A stretch of 64,000 bases of DNA from Myoxocephalus aenaeus. Taxonomy: Eukaryota > Chordata > Actinopteri > Perciformes > Cottidae. The notes below the pieces were generated by a model, which saw nothing but the letters and a program-made list of their open reading frames with translations, did no database searches and was not told the origin of the DNA. How positions within the stretch are numbered: the first letter of the stretch is position 1; the number at the start of each line of letters is the position of its first letter. Where the stretch lies: positions 1 through 64,000 of the forward strand of contig JBAMJR010000199.1 in assembly GCA_038501785.1 (NCBI GenBank), written 5' to 3'. The position numbers and the translations under genes are program-made. Shown one piece after another: positions 43,814 through 55,500 of the stretch.

Positions 43814-43819
43814 TTTATT
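43814..43819 (-). terminator. lamc1: Candidate poly(A) signal of lamc1
   Basis: AATAAA on the minus strand, about 2.0 kb beyond the stop codon. I saw no other AATAAA on that strand in between. A 3' UTR of about 2 kb would suit laminin gamma-1, which has a long one in mammals. Not proven. Confidence 0.5.
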
Positions 43820-43926
43820 ATTCAAATGTTAGGTTTGGATTTACAGAGTTCACTCAGGTCCTCACAGGGCTGTAACCATGACGACAGGATAAACACTCAG
43901 GGAGGTGTCGTCCTGCAGGCTGTGCA

Positions 43927-43928
<2 letters not shown>

Positions 43929-43981
<53 letters not shown>

Positions 43982-43990
43982 GACTCGCAC

Positions 43991-44021
<31 letters not shown>
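43929..44021. repeat. (CA)n microsatellite pair
   Basis: CA tracts at 43929-43977 and 43995-44021, probably within the lamc1 3' UTR. Confidence 0.94.
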
Positions 44022-44654
44022 GCTGGGCCATTATAACTTAAAACACTGTTCATGCATCACGTCTGCAGAGCGGCCGCCAGATGGAGGAGCAGAATAAAAC
44101 ATAAAAATACAACAAGTGAGCAAATTCTCTGCACATAAATTGTGTGTGTGTGTGTGTGGGACCTGATTAAAAACACAAACCCTGCTTCAGTACCGACTCG
44201 AGGAACGTTTAGTGGAAAACAGGACTGATTACAAGCGAACTCGTCTTAAAGGCACAGAACACGACTCGGGACGTCCCGACCAATCAGAGCGTCGCTATGA
44301 GGCTCGTATACAAGCGAGCATATTATAATAACAACATACCACAGACGTCATCGTAGATACTCATATATATTTTACTGGAGGTTTCCGTTGATTGATTGTG
44401 ATCGAACTCGATGCGGCTGTGTTTGTTGTGTGTGTGTGTTGGAGTCTCATTTCTTAAAAATCAGCCAGTCCTGAATCATTTTAGCATATATTTACACAAA
44501 CAAAAATCCTCACTCTATATGTCATGATAAAAATAAAAAAAACATTCACACAAAAATATAACATTTGAAATAATTATTAGCACCAGTGTATCAGATACAT
44601 ATTATCGCTACGCAAAATGTACAAAGTTGCATAGTGTTGCGTTCCGCCGGGAGA

Positions 44655-45236
44655 AAGATATTCATGTGTGTAAAGGGAGGAAGATATGAATGTGTGTAAA
44701 GGGAGGAAGATATTAATGTGTGTAAAGGGAGGAAGATATGAATGTGTAAAGGGAGGAAGATATGAATGTGTGTAAAGGGAGGAAGATATTCATGTGTGTA
44801 AAGGGAGGAAGATATGAATGTGTGTAAAGGGAGGAAGATATGAATGTGTGTAAAGGGAGGAAGATATTCATGTGTGTAAAGGGAGGAAGATATGAATGTG
44901 TAAAGGGAGGAAGATATGAATGTGTGTAAAGGGAGGAAGATATTCATGTGTGTAAAGGGAGGAAGATATGAATGTGTGTAAAGGGAGGAAGATATGAATG
45001 TGTGTAAAGGGAGGAAGATATGAATGTGAGTAAAGGGAGGAATATATGAATGTGTGTAAAGGGAGGAAGATATGAATGTGTGTAAAGGGAGGAAGATATG
45101 AATGTGTGTAAAGGGAGGAAGATATTCATGTGAGTAAAGGGAGGAAGATATGAATGTGAGTAAAGGGAGGAAGATATGAATGTGTGTAAAGGGAGGAAGA
45201 TATTAATGTGAGTAAAGGGAGGAAGATATTCATGTT
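44655..45236. repeat. 26-bp minisatellite, probable lamc1 3' UTR
   Basis: About 22 units with core GTAAAGGGAGGAAGATATGA and ATGTGT; variants ATTCATG, ATTAATG and GTGAGTAAA. It lies between the lamc1 stop and the candidate poly(A) signal. Confidence 0.95.
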
Positions 45237-45840
45237 TTGTGGACTTCAGAGGCTTCGTGTTCACCAGTGGAGTGAAAATACTGAGAGAAGTGAAATACTT
45301 TTCTTCTGCTGGCTTGAAGAAGAAGAAGAAGAAGAAGAAGAGAGGATTCCTTCACGGTGTGGTTTCTGAAAACACGGTTGATTAAACATTAAAATAATAA
45401 CGCAGCGCTCCAACAGCGTGCAGCCGGACGTTCAGCCGGCTGAAGACTGTGAAGGTAGCTGTCCCGGGGCATGATGGGTAATACAAGCGGACACTTCCTG
45501 TCTGTGCAGTCACGTCGGGTTCGTGGTTCTGGTTCAGGTTCTCCTCCGAGGCTCGTCCACCTCTCGGCACGGCTTCTCGCCGCCGCCGAGTTCATTCTAC
45601 CGAAACACGTCGCTGCCAAATAAACAGCTGCTTCTCTTTTTAAACAAAACAAAAACAGCTGCTTCTCTTTAACAAAACAAAAACAGCTGCTTCTCTTTAA
45701 CAAAACAAACGTGAACGTGGCTTAATATTGGCTTCAAAGACAAGAATCTGAGGACACACATATTATATAATTAGAAACTGTTTTGGTAAAGGGCGGCGTG
45801 GTTGCCGGCTGTTAGCTGTGAGGCGGCGTTGGGGGCGGAG

Positions 45841-46097
45841 CTACGGCTGCTCAATGGACGGCGTGTTGAAGCAGCCCTCCGGCAGCGTGTTCTTGATGTC
45901 GTTGAGGTTGGAGATGTCGGCGCGGATCTCTCGGATCTGCCGGTCGTAGTCGTGGATCATGTCCTCCTGCGAGCGCGCCGCGTCGTTCAGCTCCGTCAGC
46001 TTGCGGTCCAGAGCGCTGTCGCCCATCTTGCCCTTGGCCTTCTTCAGGGACTCGTCGATCTGGTTCAGTTTGCTCAGGTCCACTTTGTCAATGTTCC
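45841..46097 (-). CDS. lamc1: lamc1 exon 28 (last exon): coiled-coil end and C-terminus
   Basis: NIDKVDLSKLNQIDESLKK, then ISNLNDIKNTLPEGCFNTPS, IEQP and TAG. The Cys next to Phe forms the bond to the beta chain in the family. Glu third from the end is the residue required for integrin recognition. Confidence 0.97.
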
Positions 46098-49000
46098 CTG
46101 GAGGGAAGACAAGAGACCTGATGATGAGAACCTCTGCATGGATCTGCTCCTTCAGGAGGGAACCGTAACCCTGCTGCTGAAGGAGGGAACCCTAACCCTG
46201 AGGGAACCCTAACCCTGCTCCTGAAGGAGGGAACCCTAACCCTGCTCCTGAAGGAGGGAACCCTAACCCTGCTCCTGAAGAAGGGAACCCTAACCCTGCT
46301 CCTGAAGAAGGGAACCCTAACCCTGCTCCTGAAGGAGGGAACCCTAACCCTGAGGGAACCCTAACCCTGAGGGAACCCTAACCCTGCTCCTTCAGGAGGG
46401 AACCGTAACCCTGCTGCTGAAGGAGGGAACCCTAACCCTGCTCCTGAAGGAGGGAACCCTAACCCTGCTCCTGAAGGAGGGAACCCTAACCCTGAGGGAA
46501 CCCTAACCCTGCTCCTGAAGAAGGGAACCCTAACCCTGCTCCTGAAGGAGGGAACCCTAACCCTGCTCCTGAAGGAGGGAACCCTAACCCTGAGGGAACC
46601 CTAACCCTGCTCCTGAAGAAGGGAACCCTAACCCTGCTCCTGAAGGAGGGAACCCTAACCCTGCTCCTGAAGGAGGGAACCCTAACCCTGCTGCTGAAGG
46701 AGGGAACCCTAACCCTGCTGCTGAAGAAGAGAACCCTAACCCTGCTGCTGAAGAAGAGAACCCTAACCCTGAGGGAACCCTAACCCTGCTCCTGAAGGAG
46801 GGAACCCTAACCCTGCTCCTGAAGAAGGGAACCCTAACCCTGCTGCTGAAGAAGGGAACCCTAACCCTGCTCCTGAAGAAGGGAACCCTAACCCTGAGGG
46901 AACCCTAACCCTGCTCCTGAAGGAGGGAACCCTAACCCTGCTGCTGAAGAAGGGAACCCTAACCCTGCTCCTGAAGAAGGGAACCCTAACCCTGAGGGAA
47001 CCCTAACCCTGCTCCTGAAGAAGGGAACCCTAACCCTGAGGGAACCCTAACCCTGCTCCTGAAGGAGGGAACCCTAACCCTGCTCCTGAAGGAGGGAACC
47101 CTAACCCTGCTCCTGAAGGAGGGAACCCTAACCCTGCTCCTGAAGGAGGGAACCCTAACCCTGCTCCTGAAGGAGGGAACCCTAACCCTGCTGCTGAAGG
47201 AGGGAACCCTAACCCTGCTGCTGAAGGAGGGAACCCTAACCCTGCTCCTGAAGGAGGGAACCCTAACCCTGCTCCTGAAGGAGGGAACCCTAACCCTGCT
47301 CCTGAAGAAGGGAACCCTAACCCTGCTCCTGAAGGAGGGAACCCTAACCCTGCTCCTGAAGGAGTAGAACCCGCTAGCATCCATGAGGCCGAGTTATCGG
47401 TTCTTTATTGTCCCAGAGTGAGACGTCCTGGTCTCAAATCTCCTCTCTCCTGTCTCTTTGTATCTGTCTCTTTGTCTCTCATGATCAAAAAGAACCAATC
47501 AGAGTATTGATAAGGATCCATATATCTTTATATATTTACAGGTCCTCACCCAGCTGGTCCAGCAGCACGGTGATGGTGGTCAGCACCGTCTTCACGGCGC
47601 TCTTGGCCTTGCGGGCGTTGTCCTCGGCCTCCTTGGCGTTGTCCGACGCCTGAGGAGAAGTAAACGTAGTTGAAGCGACACAAACACAAACGGGTTTCCA
47701 CAGATCTCTGGAAGCGGCGTCCTACCATTCCCGCCATCATCATGTCGGCGTCGGCCTCGGCCTTCTTCCGGAGCAGCTCCCGCTCCGCGGCGTCCAGCTG
47801 GTCCATCATGTCTCCGACCTGGTTGTCCAGCTCGTTGGTGTCCTGGAAGGCCGTCTCTGCGTCCTGCTTGGTCTTAGCTGAGCCCTGAGGACGCAGCGCT
47901 CGATTCATTCATGCTTCATGGCATACACTTCATGTTCTAACTTTAGTCATGGTTCTAACTTTAGTCATGGTTATAACTTTATAACACCAATTAATAACCC
48001 ACAACTAATGCTCTTTAACAGGTAAAACATCACGACACAACAGTTTGTGACAAACAATTTGTAACACTAATAATTGTACATTTATAAAATTACACCGCCG
48101 AACTGCATGCTGGGTAAAGCTCACCCACTATCACAACAAGAAGAAACAGGAAGGGACAGACACTTCCTGTTTTTTTTCCACCTACATTCCCCTGGGTCCT
48201 AAGTCCCTCCATGTTTAGCTTCCTAACACCCTCTATGTACCAACGTACCCAGCGTCAATGAATGAATGGGTTTACTTGAAAACAAATACTGTGAAACCAC
48301 CAGAATCTTACAAAATACTGTGATATGAATTTTTGGCCATACCGCCCAGCCCTACATATATATTATATCATGGGTCTCTCGGCTCCGTCGTACCTTCTGC
48401 ACGTTGCCGGCGATCTTCTCGGCCTCCTCCGCCTTGTTCTTGGCCTCTCGGGCGTCGGCGGCCGCGTTGCCGAGCGCCGCCTCCGCCTGCCTGGTCTTCT
48501 GGTTGGCGGCCATGATGGTGGCGTTGATGGCGGGGATCTTCTTCAGAGCGTCCTCCGCCGCCGTCTTGTTGTCGTTCACGCGCTTGTCGAAGTCTGCAGG
48601 AGGAGAACGTCAAAGAGAATGTCAAAGGAGGAGAACATCAGAGAGAACGTCTATTATAGAGAGGGAGAGAGAGAGAGTCAGGTACCCCTGAGGTCCTCCA
48701 GGATGCTCTCGGCCTCTTTAAAGGTGGACTGGCCCTTCTTCGCCGCCTCCTCAGCCAGAGCTTTGGCAGCGTCGGCTCGAGCCAAAAGCTGATCTGCAGT
48801 CTGTCAGAGACAGGAAACAGGAAGTGAGACGTCAACAACAAAACGCATCATAACTTGATGTCACCGTTTCATTTGTCTTTCAAATCTGGCTTTATGTTTT
48901 CAGCCGGCTGCGACTCCTTCCGTCCATTCGACTCTGTGTGTTAAAGTTAGCCTAGCTTAGCATCAACGTACCTGCTGCTCACTCCTTCCTTTCTCCAGCA

Positions 49001-51099
49001 GCTTGCGCACTTCCTGCTCTTTGCCCCTCAGGTCGTCTCTCAGGTCGTTGTACTCCTTCTCCGTCTTGTCGATGAGCTTGTCGAGGTCCGACGCCTCCTT
49101 CTTGATCTTACTGGCTTCATCCTGACAAATGCAAAGGCTGCTGGGTTATCCACAAGGTCTAGATATGCTTATTATAAACCATCATCTCCTATGTGAGTCA
49201 CCTTCTGTACCTCTTGTTCCCCGTGTTCCAGTAGTCGTAGGAACCCCAAATGAGTTATAATACCTGTGTTATTTTATATCATCACTTTTATACCGTTTTT
49301 GATCATAACTATGAACATCCAGCATGATATGATTCCCCAAAAATGCCTCCTCGAGCGGTCCCCGACTTGTTCAAACTGTATGGTTCAGGGCCTTAACAAC
49401 AACCCACATACTAATAAGACACCTTTTTAGAAAGATTAGGAACTAAAGAATCGGAATATGCAACAAAATCACAATCCAACAAAGCATTGGCATGTTAGGA
49501 AGGAGTTTCAGTCAAATAACTGTGTTGTTCGGTTCAAAAATGAAAAGATTACTTATTTTATGGCCAAACATTGTCCGATTCAGACATGCTGGGTATTGAG
49601 TTGTTCAGCAGCTTCCGCACGTGCTGAATGACGCGGTTTTAGAAATGTGGACGAACCAGGAAGGCTTCAGGACTCATAAACGTCCGCCGTTTTGTGACTT
49701 TACAGGTACTAATAGGGTTTATAAGGATTTTTTTTTACGGGATGTGTCTGTTAGTGAAATCCGACGTTGTAAGGGGAACTTATTAAGGATTTAGTGAAAC
49801 GTTACGGTCGACGCAGCAAGTTTACATAAGTACTTAAACTTAACGGTTACTTTATAATTTTGTTAAACCATAGGTCTCTTCTCACAAGGGTTACGGTATT
49901 GTGGTTGCAGAGATAATTAAGTTTCCGTTTTTAAAAACAAGATTATTTTGAAGTCACCTCCAGCGCTTTGGTGTCGAACGTCGGGACGCTCGTCAGGTTG
50001 GCGAAGATCTTCACAGCTTTGTCTCCGGCGTCTTCGGCCTCGGCCTGAACCTTGTTGGCCTGTTTCTCCAGATTCTTGGCCAGCTCCTTGGCCTCGTTGT
50101 ACCTGGACAGTGTTTACATGAACAGCGTTTACATTCATACTTCAGGGTATATGAATATGTAATATGTGAAGGACGCTTCAACGGAGACGCACTTCTTGTT
50201 GAGCTCGTCGATCTCCCGGCTCGTCTTGCCCTCTCCTTCCAGAGTCTTCAGCAGCAGGTTGTGCGCTTTGGTCGACGTGTCGTTGGCGTCTTTGGCGATC
50301 TTCTCGATCTGGTCGGCGTCCATCTTGTGCCTAAGACGACAGACGTTCTGTAGTTTAGTAGATGTTCTAACTAAACTCTGTTCAGAGACAAAGATCCTCT
50401 GATCAACACATGTTCTGTAGTCATAAACTCTTTTCTCCACAACGTACTTGTCAGCCAGCGTCCGGGCCTCCTCCGCCAGCAGCGTCATGTTGTTCGGGTC
50501 TCCGGTGCCGCTCGGGGGTTTGATGTCCTGCGGACAGAAAGCCACCGTCGGTTAACGAGCTCTCGGCGGGCCGCGTTTAGCTAACCGCTAACGGGACAAA
50601 CGGCGCCGCCACTCACCACTTTGCCGACGGCGTCCTTGGCCTTGTCCAGCTCCTGGCGGGCGCGGTCGATCAGGTCCTCGGCGTCCCGGACGCGGTGGCG
50701 CGCGCGGTCGGCCTGCGTGCCGGTGTCGTCCACCGTGCTGCGGATGCTCTGCAGGCGGTTCCATTGCGTCGTCAGAGTGCTGTTGATGCCGCTCAGCCGG
50801 TCCAGAAGACCGCGGTCCACGTCTGTGTGGGGAAAGGTCAAAGGTCAGGGACCGGAAACCAGAAACCAGGGCTGAGCTGGTTCCTGACATATCAGTAAGT
50901 TATAGAATCTATAAGCAGACCTTTGCTGGCCTGCGCCTCCTCCAGCAGCTCCATGATCGCTTTCTCCGCGTCCTGCAGCCGGTCCTCGAACGCCTCGTCG
51001 GTGACGGCGTCGCGGCCCGAGCCGAGGCCGTCGATCAGGGTCTGCAGGTCGTGCAGCTTCTGCCTCTGCTGGTTCACCTGCACACACACACACACACAC

Positions 51100-51153
<54 letters not shown>

Positions 51154-52294
51154 CATTATGCTTCTGCTCCGTAGGTTTAGCATTTTGTCTTTGGTTTTAT
51201 GAACATAATAATAATAATAATAATTATTAACCACATGTGTTTGCTTTGCACGAGTGGTTTCATGTTGCATAGTTTAACGCTAACCGGCTCACCTTGTCCC
51301 GGACCAGGCTGTAGCAGGACGGGCACTGCTGGCAGCCCGGGTTGGAGCGGTTGTAGAAGTAGTTTTCCTCACACATGTCGCACCGCGCGCCCACGAAGCC
51401 GGGACGGCACTCGCAGCGCCCGACCTCCTGACACTGAGCGGAGCGGGAGCCCTCGGGGTCGCAGTCACAGGCTGAGGGCACAAGGAGGTCGTTAAGAGGT
51501 CATCAGGAGGTCGTTAGGGCAGACAGGCAGAGAGACAGACAGACACTCACGTTTGCATCCGGACGAGCTGAAGCCGAAGAAGTTGACCTCGCAGCGTTCG
51601 CAGTGCGGGCCGGTGACGCCGGGCTGACACTCGCACTGCCCCGACGTGATGTCACACTGACCGTTGGTGGAGCCAATCGGATTGCAGTCGCACCTGTGGA
51701 GGCGAGTGGGAGGAGCCGATTAAAACCCCCCGAAAAGCACCACGACCGGCATCGTCACGAAGAGAGAAGGAGAGGAGAGCTCACCGATCGCAGCCGCTGC
51801 CGCTCTGCAGGTTGAAGAAGCCGGGCTGGCAGGCGCCGCAGCCGCGCCCCGCCACGTTGGGGAGACACTCGCACTGACCGGTGACCTGAGAGCAGCCGGT
51901 CTGTCCACCCACCGTACCGGACGCAGAGCAGGCGCAGGCTGAGGACAGAGACCAGAGATCAGAGACCAGACGCCAGGGTATCAGAGCCCTTAGAGGGGAA
52001 CCCGGTGAGACCCTGAACGGGGAACCCCCCTCCTACCGTTGCACTTGTCGGCGGCGCTGCTGGCCAGGGCGTTGCCGTAGAAGCCCTCCTGGCAGCGGTC
52101 GCAGAAGAAGCCGTCCGTGTTGTAGATGCACTTCAGGCACTCTCCGGTCTCGCGGTCGCAGTTCCCCACGGCGTTGGGGTCGATGTTGTCGCTGCACTTG
52201 CAGGCCCGGCAGACCCGGACCGGCCCACTCTGACCCAGCGGGTCGCCGAAGAACCCGTCGTCACAGAGCTCACAACGCTTCCCTGGGGGGGAGG

Positions 52295-52338
<44 letters not shown>

Positions 52339-52484
52339 TCAGTCTCAATCTGATTAAGCAAATAAAATAAAATCATCTAAAACCTGATGACAGCTCTTTG
52401 TTTTCCAGGACATTTTGGACTTTTCCAGAACCCCAAAATGTCCTCAAAGAACAGAAACGAGAGACAAAGAGGTGGATGTCGTAC

Positions 52485-52522
<38 letters not shown>

Positions 52523-55500
52523 CTGTGGTTCCTGCGGGACAGTTGGTGCAGACCACCTCTCTGGTTTTGGGCACCACGGCGCAGGTGGCTCCGGCCGGAC
52601 ACGGACACGGCTGACAGTCAGCCGACGACCCGCGGGTGGCGTCGCCGTAGAAACCGTCTTTACAGCGCTCACAGCTGAGGCCGGCCGTGTCGTCACGACA
52701 GTCGCACGCACCTGGACCGACGAGAGACACGGTCAGGAACCAGTGGAACCAGTACAACCAATGCTACCAGGCAGTTCCCAGTATAACCAGTGTCAGTTCC
52801 CAGTATAACAAGTATAACCAATGCTACCAGTCAGTTCCCAGTATAACCAGTGTCAGTTCCCAGTATAACAAGTATAACTAATGCTAGCAGTCAGTTCCCA
52901 GTTTAACCAATGCTAGCAGTCAGTTCCCAGTATAACCAGTGTCAGTTCCCAGTATAACCAGTGTCAGTTCCCAGTATAACAAGTATAATCAATGCTAGCA
53001 GTCAGTTCCCAGTAGAACCAGTGTCAGTTCCCAGTAGAACCAGTGTCAGTTCCCAGTAGAACCAGTGTCAGTTCCCAGTATAACAAGTATAATCAATACT
53101 AGCAGTCAGTTCCCAGTAGAACCAGTGTCAGTTCCCAGTAGAACCAGTATCAGTTCCCAGTAGAACCAGTATCAGTTCCCAGTATAACAAGTATAATCAA
53201 TGCTAGCAGTCAGTTCCCAGTAGAACCAGTGTCAGTTCCCAGTAGAACCAGTATCAGTTCCCAGTAGAACCAGTGTCAGTTCCCAGTAGAACCAGTGTCA
53301 GTTCCCAGTAGAACCAGTATCAGTTCCCAGTAGAACCAGTATCAGTTCCCAGTATAACCAGTATAATCAATACTAGCAGTCAGTTCCCAGTATAACCAGT
53401 GTCAGTTCCCAGTATAACCAGTATCAGTTCCCAGTAGAACCAGTGTCAGTTCCCAGTAGAACCAGTGTCAGTTCCCAGTAGAACCAGTGTCAGTTCCCAG
53501 TATAACAAGTATAATCAATGCTAGCAGTCAGTTCCCAGTAGAACCAGTGTCAGTTCCCAGTAGAAGCCGTGTCAGTTCCCAGTATAACAAGTATAATCAA
53601 TGCTAGCAGTCAGTTCCCAGTAGAAGCAGTGTCAGTTCCCAGTATAACAAGTATAATCAATGCTAGCAGTCAGTTCCCAGTATAACCAGTGTCAGTTCCC
53701 AGTATAACCAGTGTCAGTTCCCAGTAGAACCAGTGTCAGTTCCCAGTAGAACCAGTGTCAGTTCCCAGTAGAACCAGTGTCAGTTCCCAGTAGAACCAGT
53801 GTCAGTTCCCAGTAGAACCAGTGTCAGTTCCCAGTAGAACAAGTATAATCAATGCTAGCAGTCAGTTCCCAGTAGAACCAGTGTCAGTTCCCAGTAGAAC
53901 CAGTGTCAGTTCCCAGTATAACCAGTGTCAGTTCCCAGTATAACAAGTATAATCAATGCTAGCAGTCAGTTCCCAGTAGAACCAGTGTCAGTTCCCAGTA
54001 TAACCAGTGTCAGTTCCCAGTATAACCAGTGTCAGTTCCCAGTATAACAAGTATAATCAATGCTAGCAGTCAGTTCCCAGTAGAACCAGTGTCAGTTCCC
54101 AGTAGAACCAGTGTCAGTTCCCAGTATAACCAGTGTCAGTTCCCAGTAGAAGCAGTGTCAGTTCCCAGTAGAACAAGTATAATCAATGCTAGCAGTCAGT
54201 TCCCAGTAGAACCAGTGTCAGTTCCCAGTAGAACCAGAGTCAGTTCCCAGTAGAACCAGTGTCAGTTCCCAGTAGAACCAGTGTCAGTTCCCAGTATAAC
54301 CAGTGTCAGTTCCCAGTATAACCAGTGTCAGTTCCCAGTATAACAAGTATAATCAATGCTAGCAGTCAGTTCCCAGTAGAACCAGTGTCAGTTCCCAGTA
54401 TAACCAGTGTCAGTTCCCAGTATAACCAGTGTCAGTTCCCAGTATAACCAGTGTCAGTTCCCAGTATAACCAGTGTCAGTTCCCAGTATAACAAGTATAA
54501 TCAATGCTAGCAGTCAGTTCCCAGTAGAACCAGTGTCAGTTCCCAGTAGAACCAGTGTCAGTTCCCAGTATAACCAGTGTCAGTTCCCAGTATAACCAGT
54601 GTCAGTTCCCAGTATAACAAGTATAATCAATGCTAGCAGTCAGTTCCCAGTATAACCAGTGTCAGTTCCCAGTATAACCAGTGTCAGTTCCCAGTATAAC
54701 AAGTATAATCAATGCTCGCAGTCAGTTCCCAGTAGAACCAGTGTCAGTTCCCAGTATAACCAGTGTCAGTTCCCAGTATAACAAGTATAATCAATGCTAG
54801 CAGTCAGTTCCCAGTAGAACCAGTGTCAGTTCCCAGTATAACCAGTGTCAGTTCCCAGTATAACCAGTGTCAGTTCCCAGTATAATCAATGCTAGCAGTC
54901 AGTTCCCAGTAGAACCAGTGTCAGTTCCCAGTAGAACCAGTGTCAGTTCCCAGTATAACCAGTGTCAGTTCCCAGTATAACCAGTGTCAGTTCCCAGTAT
55001 AACAAGTATAATCAATGCTAGCAGTCAGTTCCCAGTAGAACCAGTGTCAGTTCCCAGTATAACCAGTGTCAGTTCCCAGTAGAACCAGTGTCAGTTCCCA
55101 GTATAACAAGTATAATCAATGCTAGCAGTCAGTTCCCAGTAGAACCAGTGTCAGTTCCCAGTAGAACCAGTGTCAGTTCCCAGTAGAACCAGTGTCAGTT
55201 CCCAGTATAACCAGTGTCAGTTCCCAGTATAACAAGTATAATCAATGCTAGCAGTCAGTTCCCAGTAGAACCAGTGTCAGTTCCCAGTAGAACCAGTGTC
55301 AGTTCCCAGTAGAACCAGTGTCAGTTCCCAGTAGAACCAGTGTCAGTTCCCAGTAGAACCAGTGTCAGTTCCCAGTAGAACCAGTGTCAGTTCCCAGTAG
55401 AACCAGTGTCAGTTCCCAGTAGAACCAGTGTCAGTTCCCAGTAGAACCAGTGTCAGTTCCCAGTATAACCAGTGTCAGTTCCCAGTATAACCAGTGTCAG

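Noticed and set aside
46986..47384. Repeat peptides of the FRSRVRVPS type
   Set aside because: Translation of the 28-bp intronic minisatellite of lamc1.
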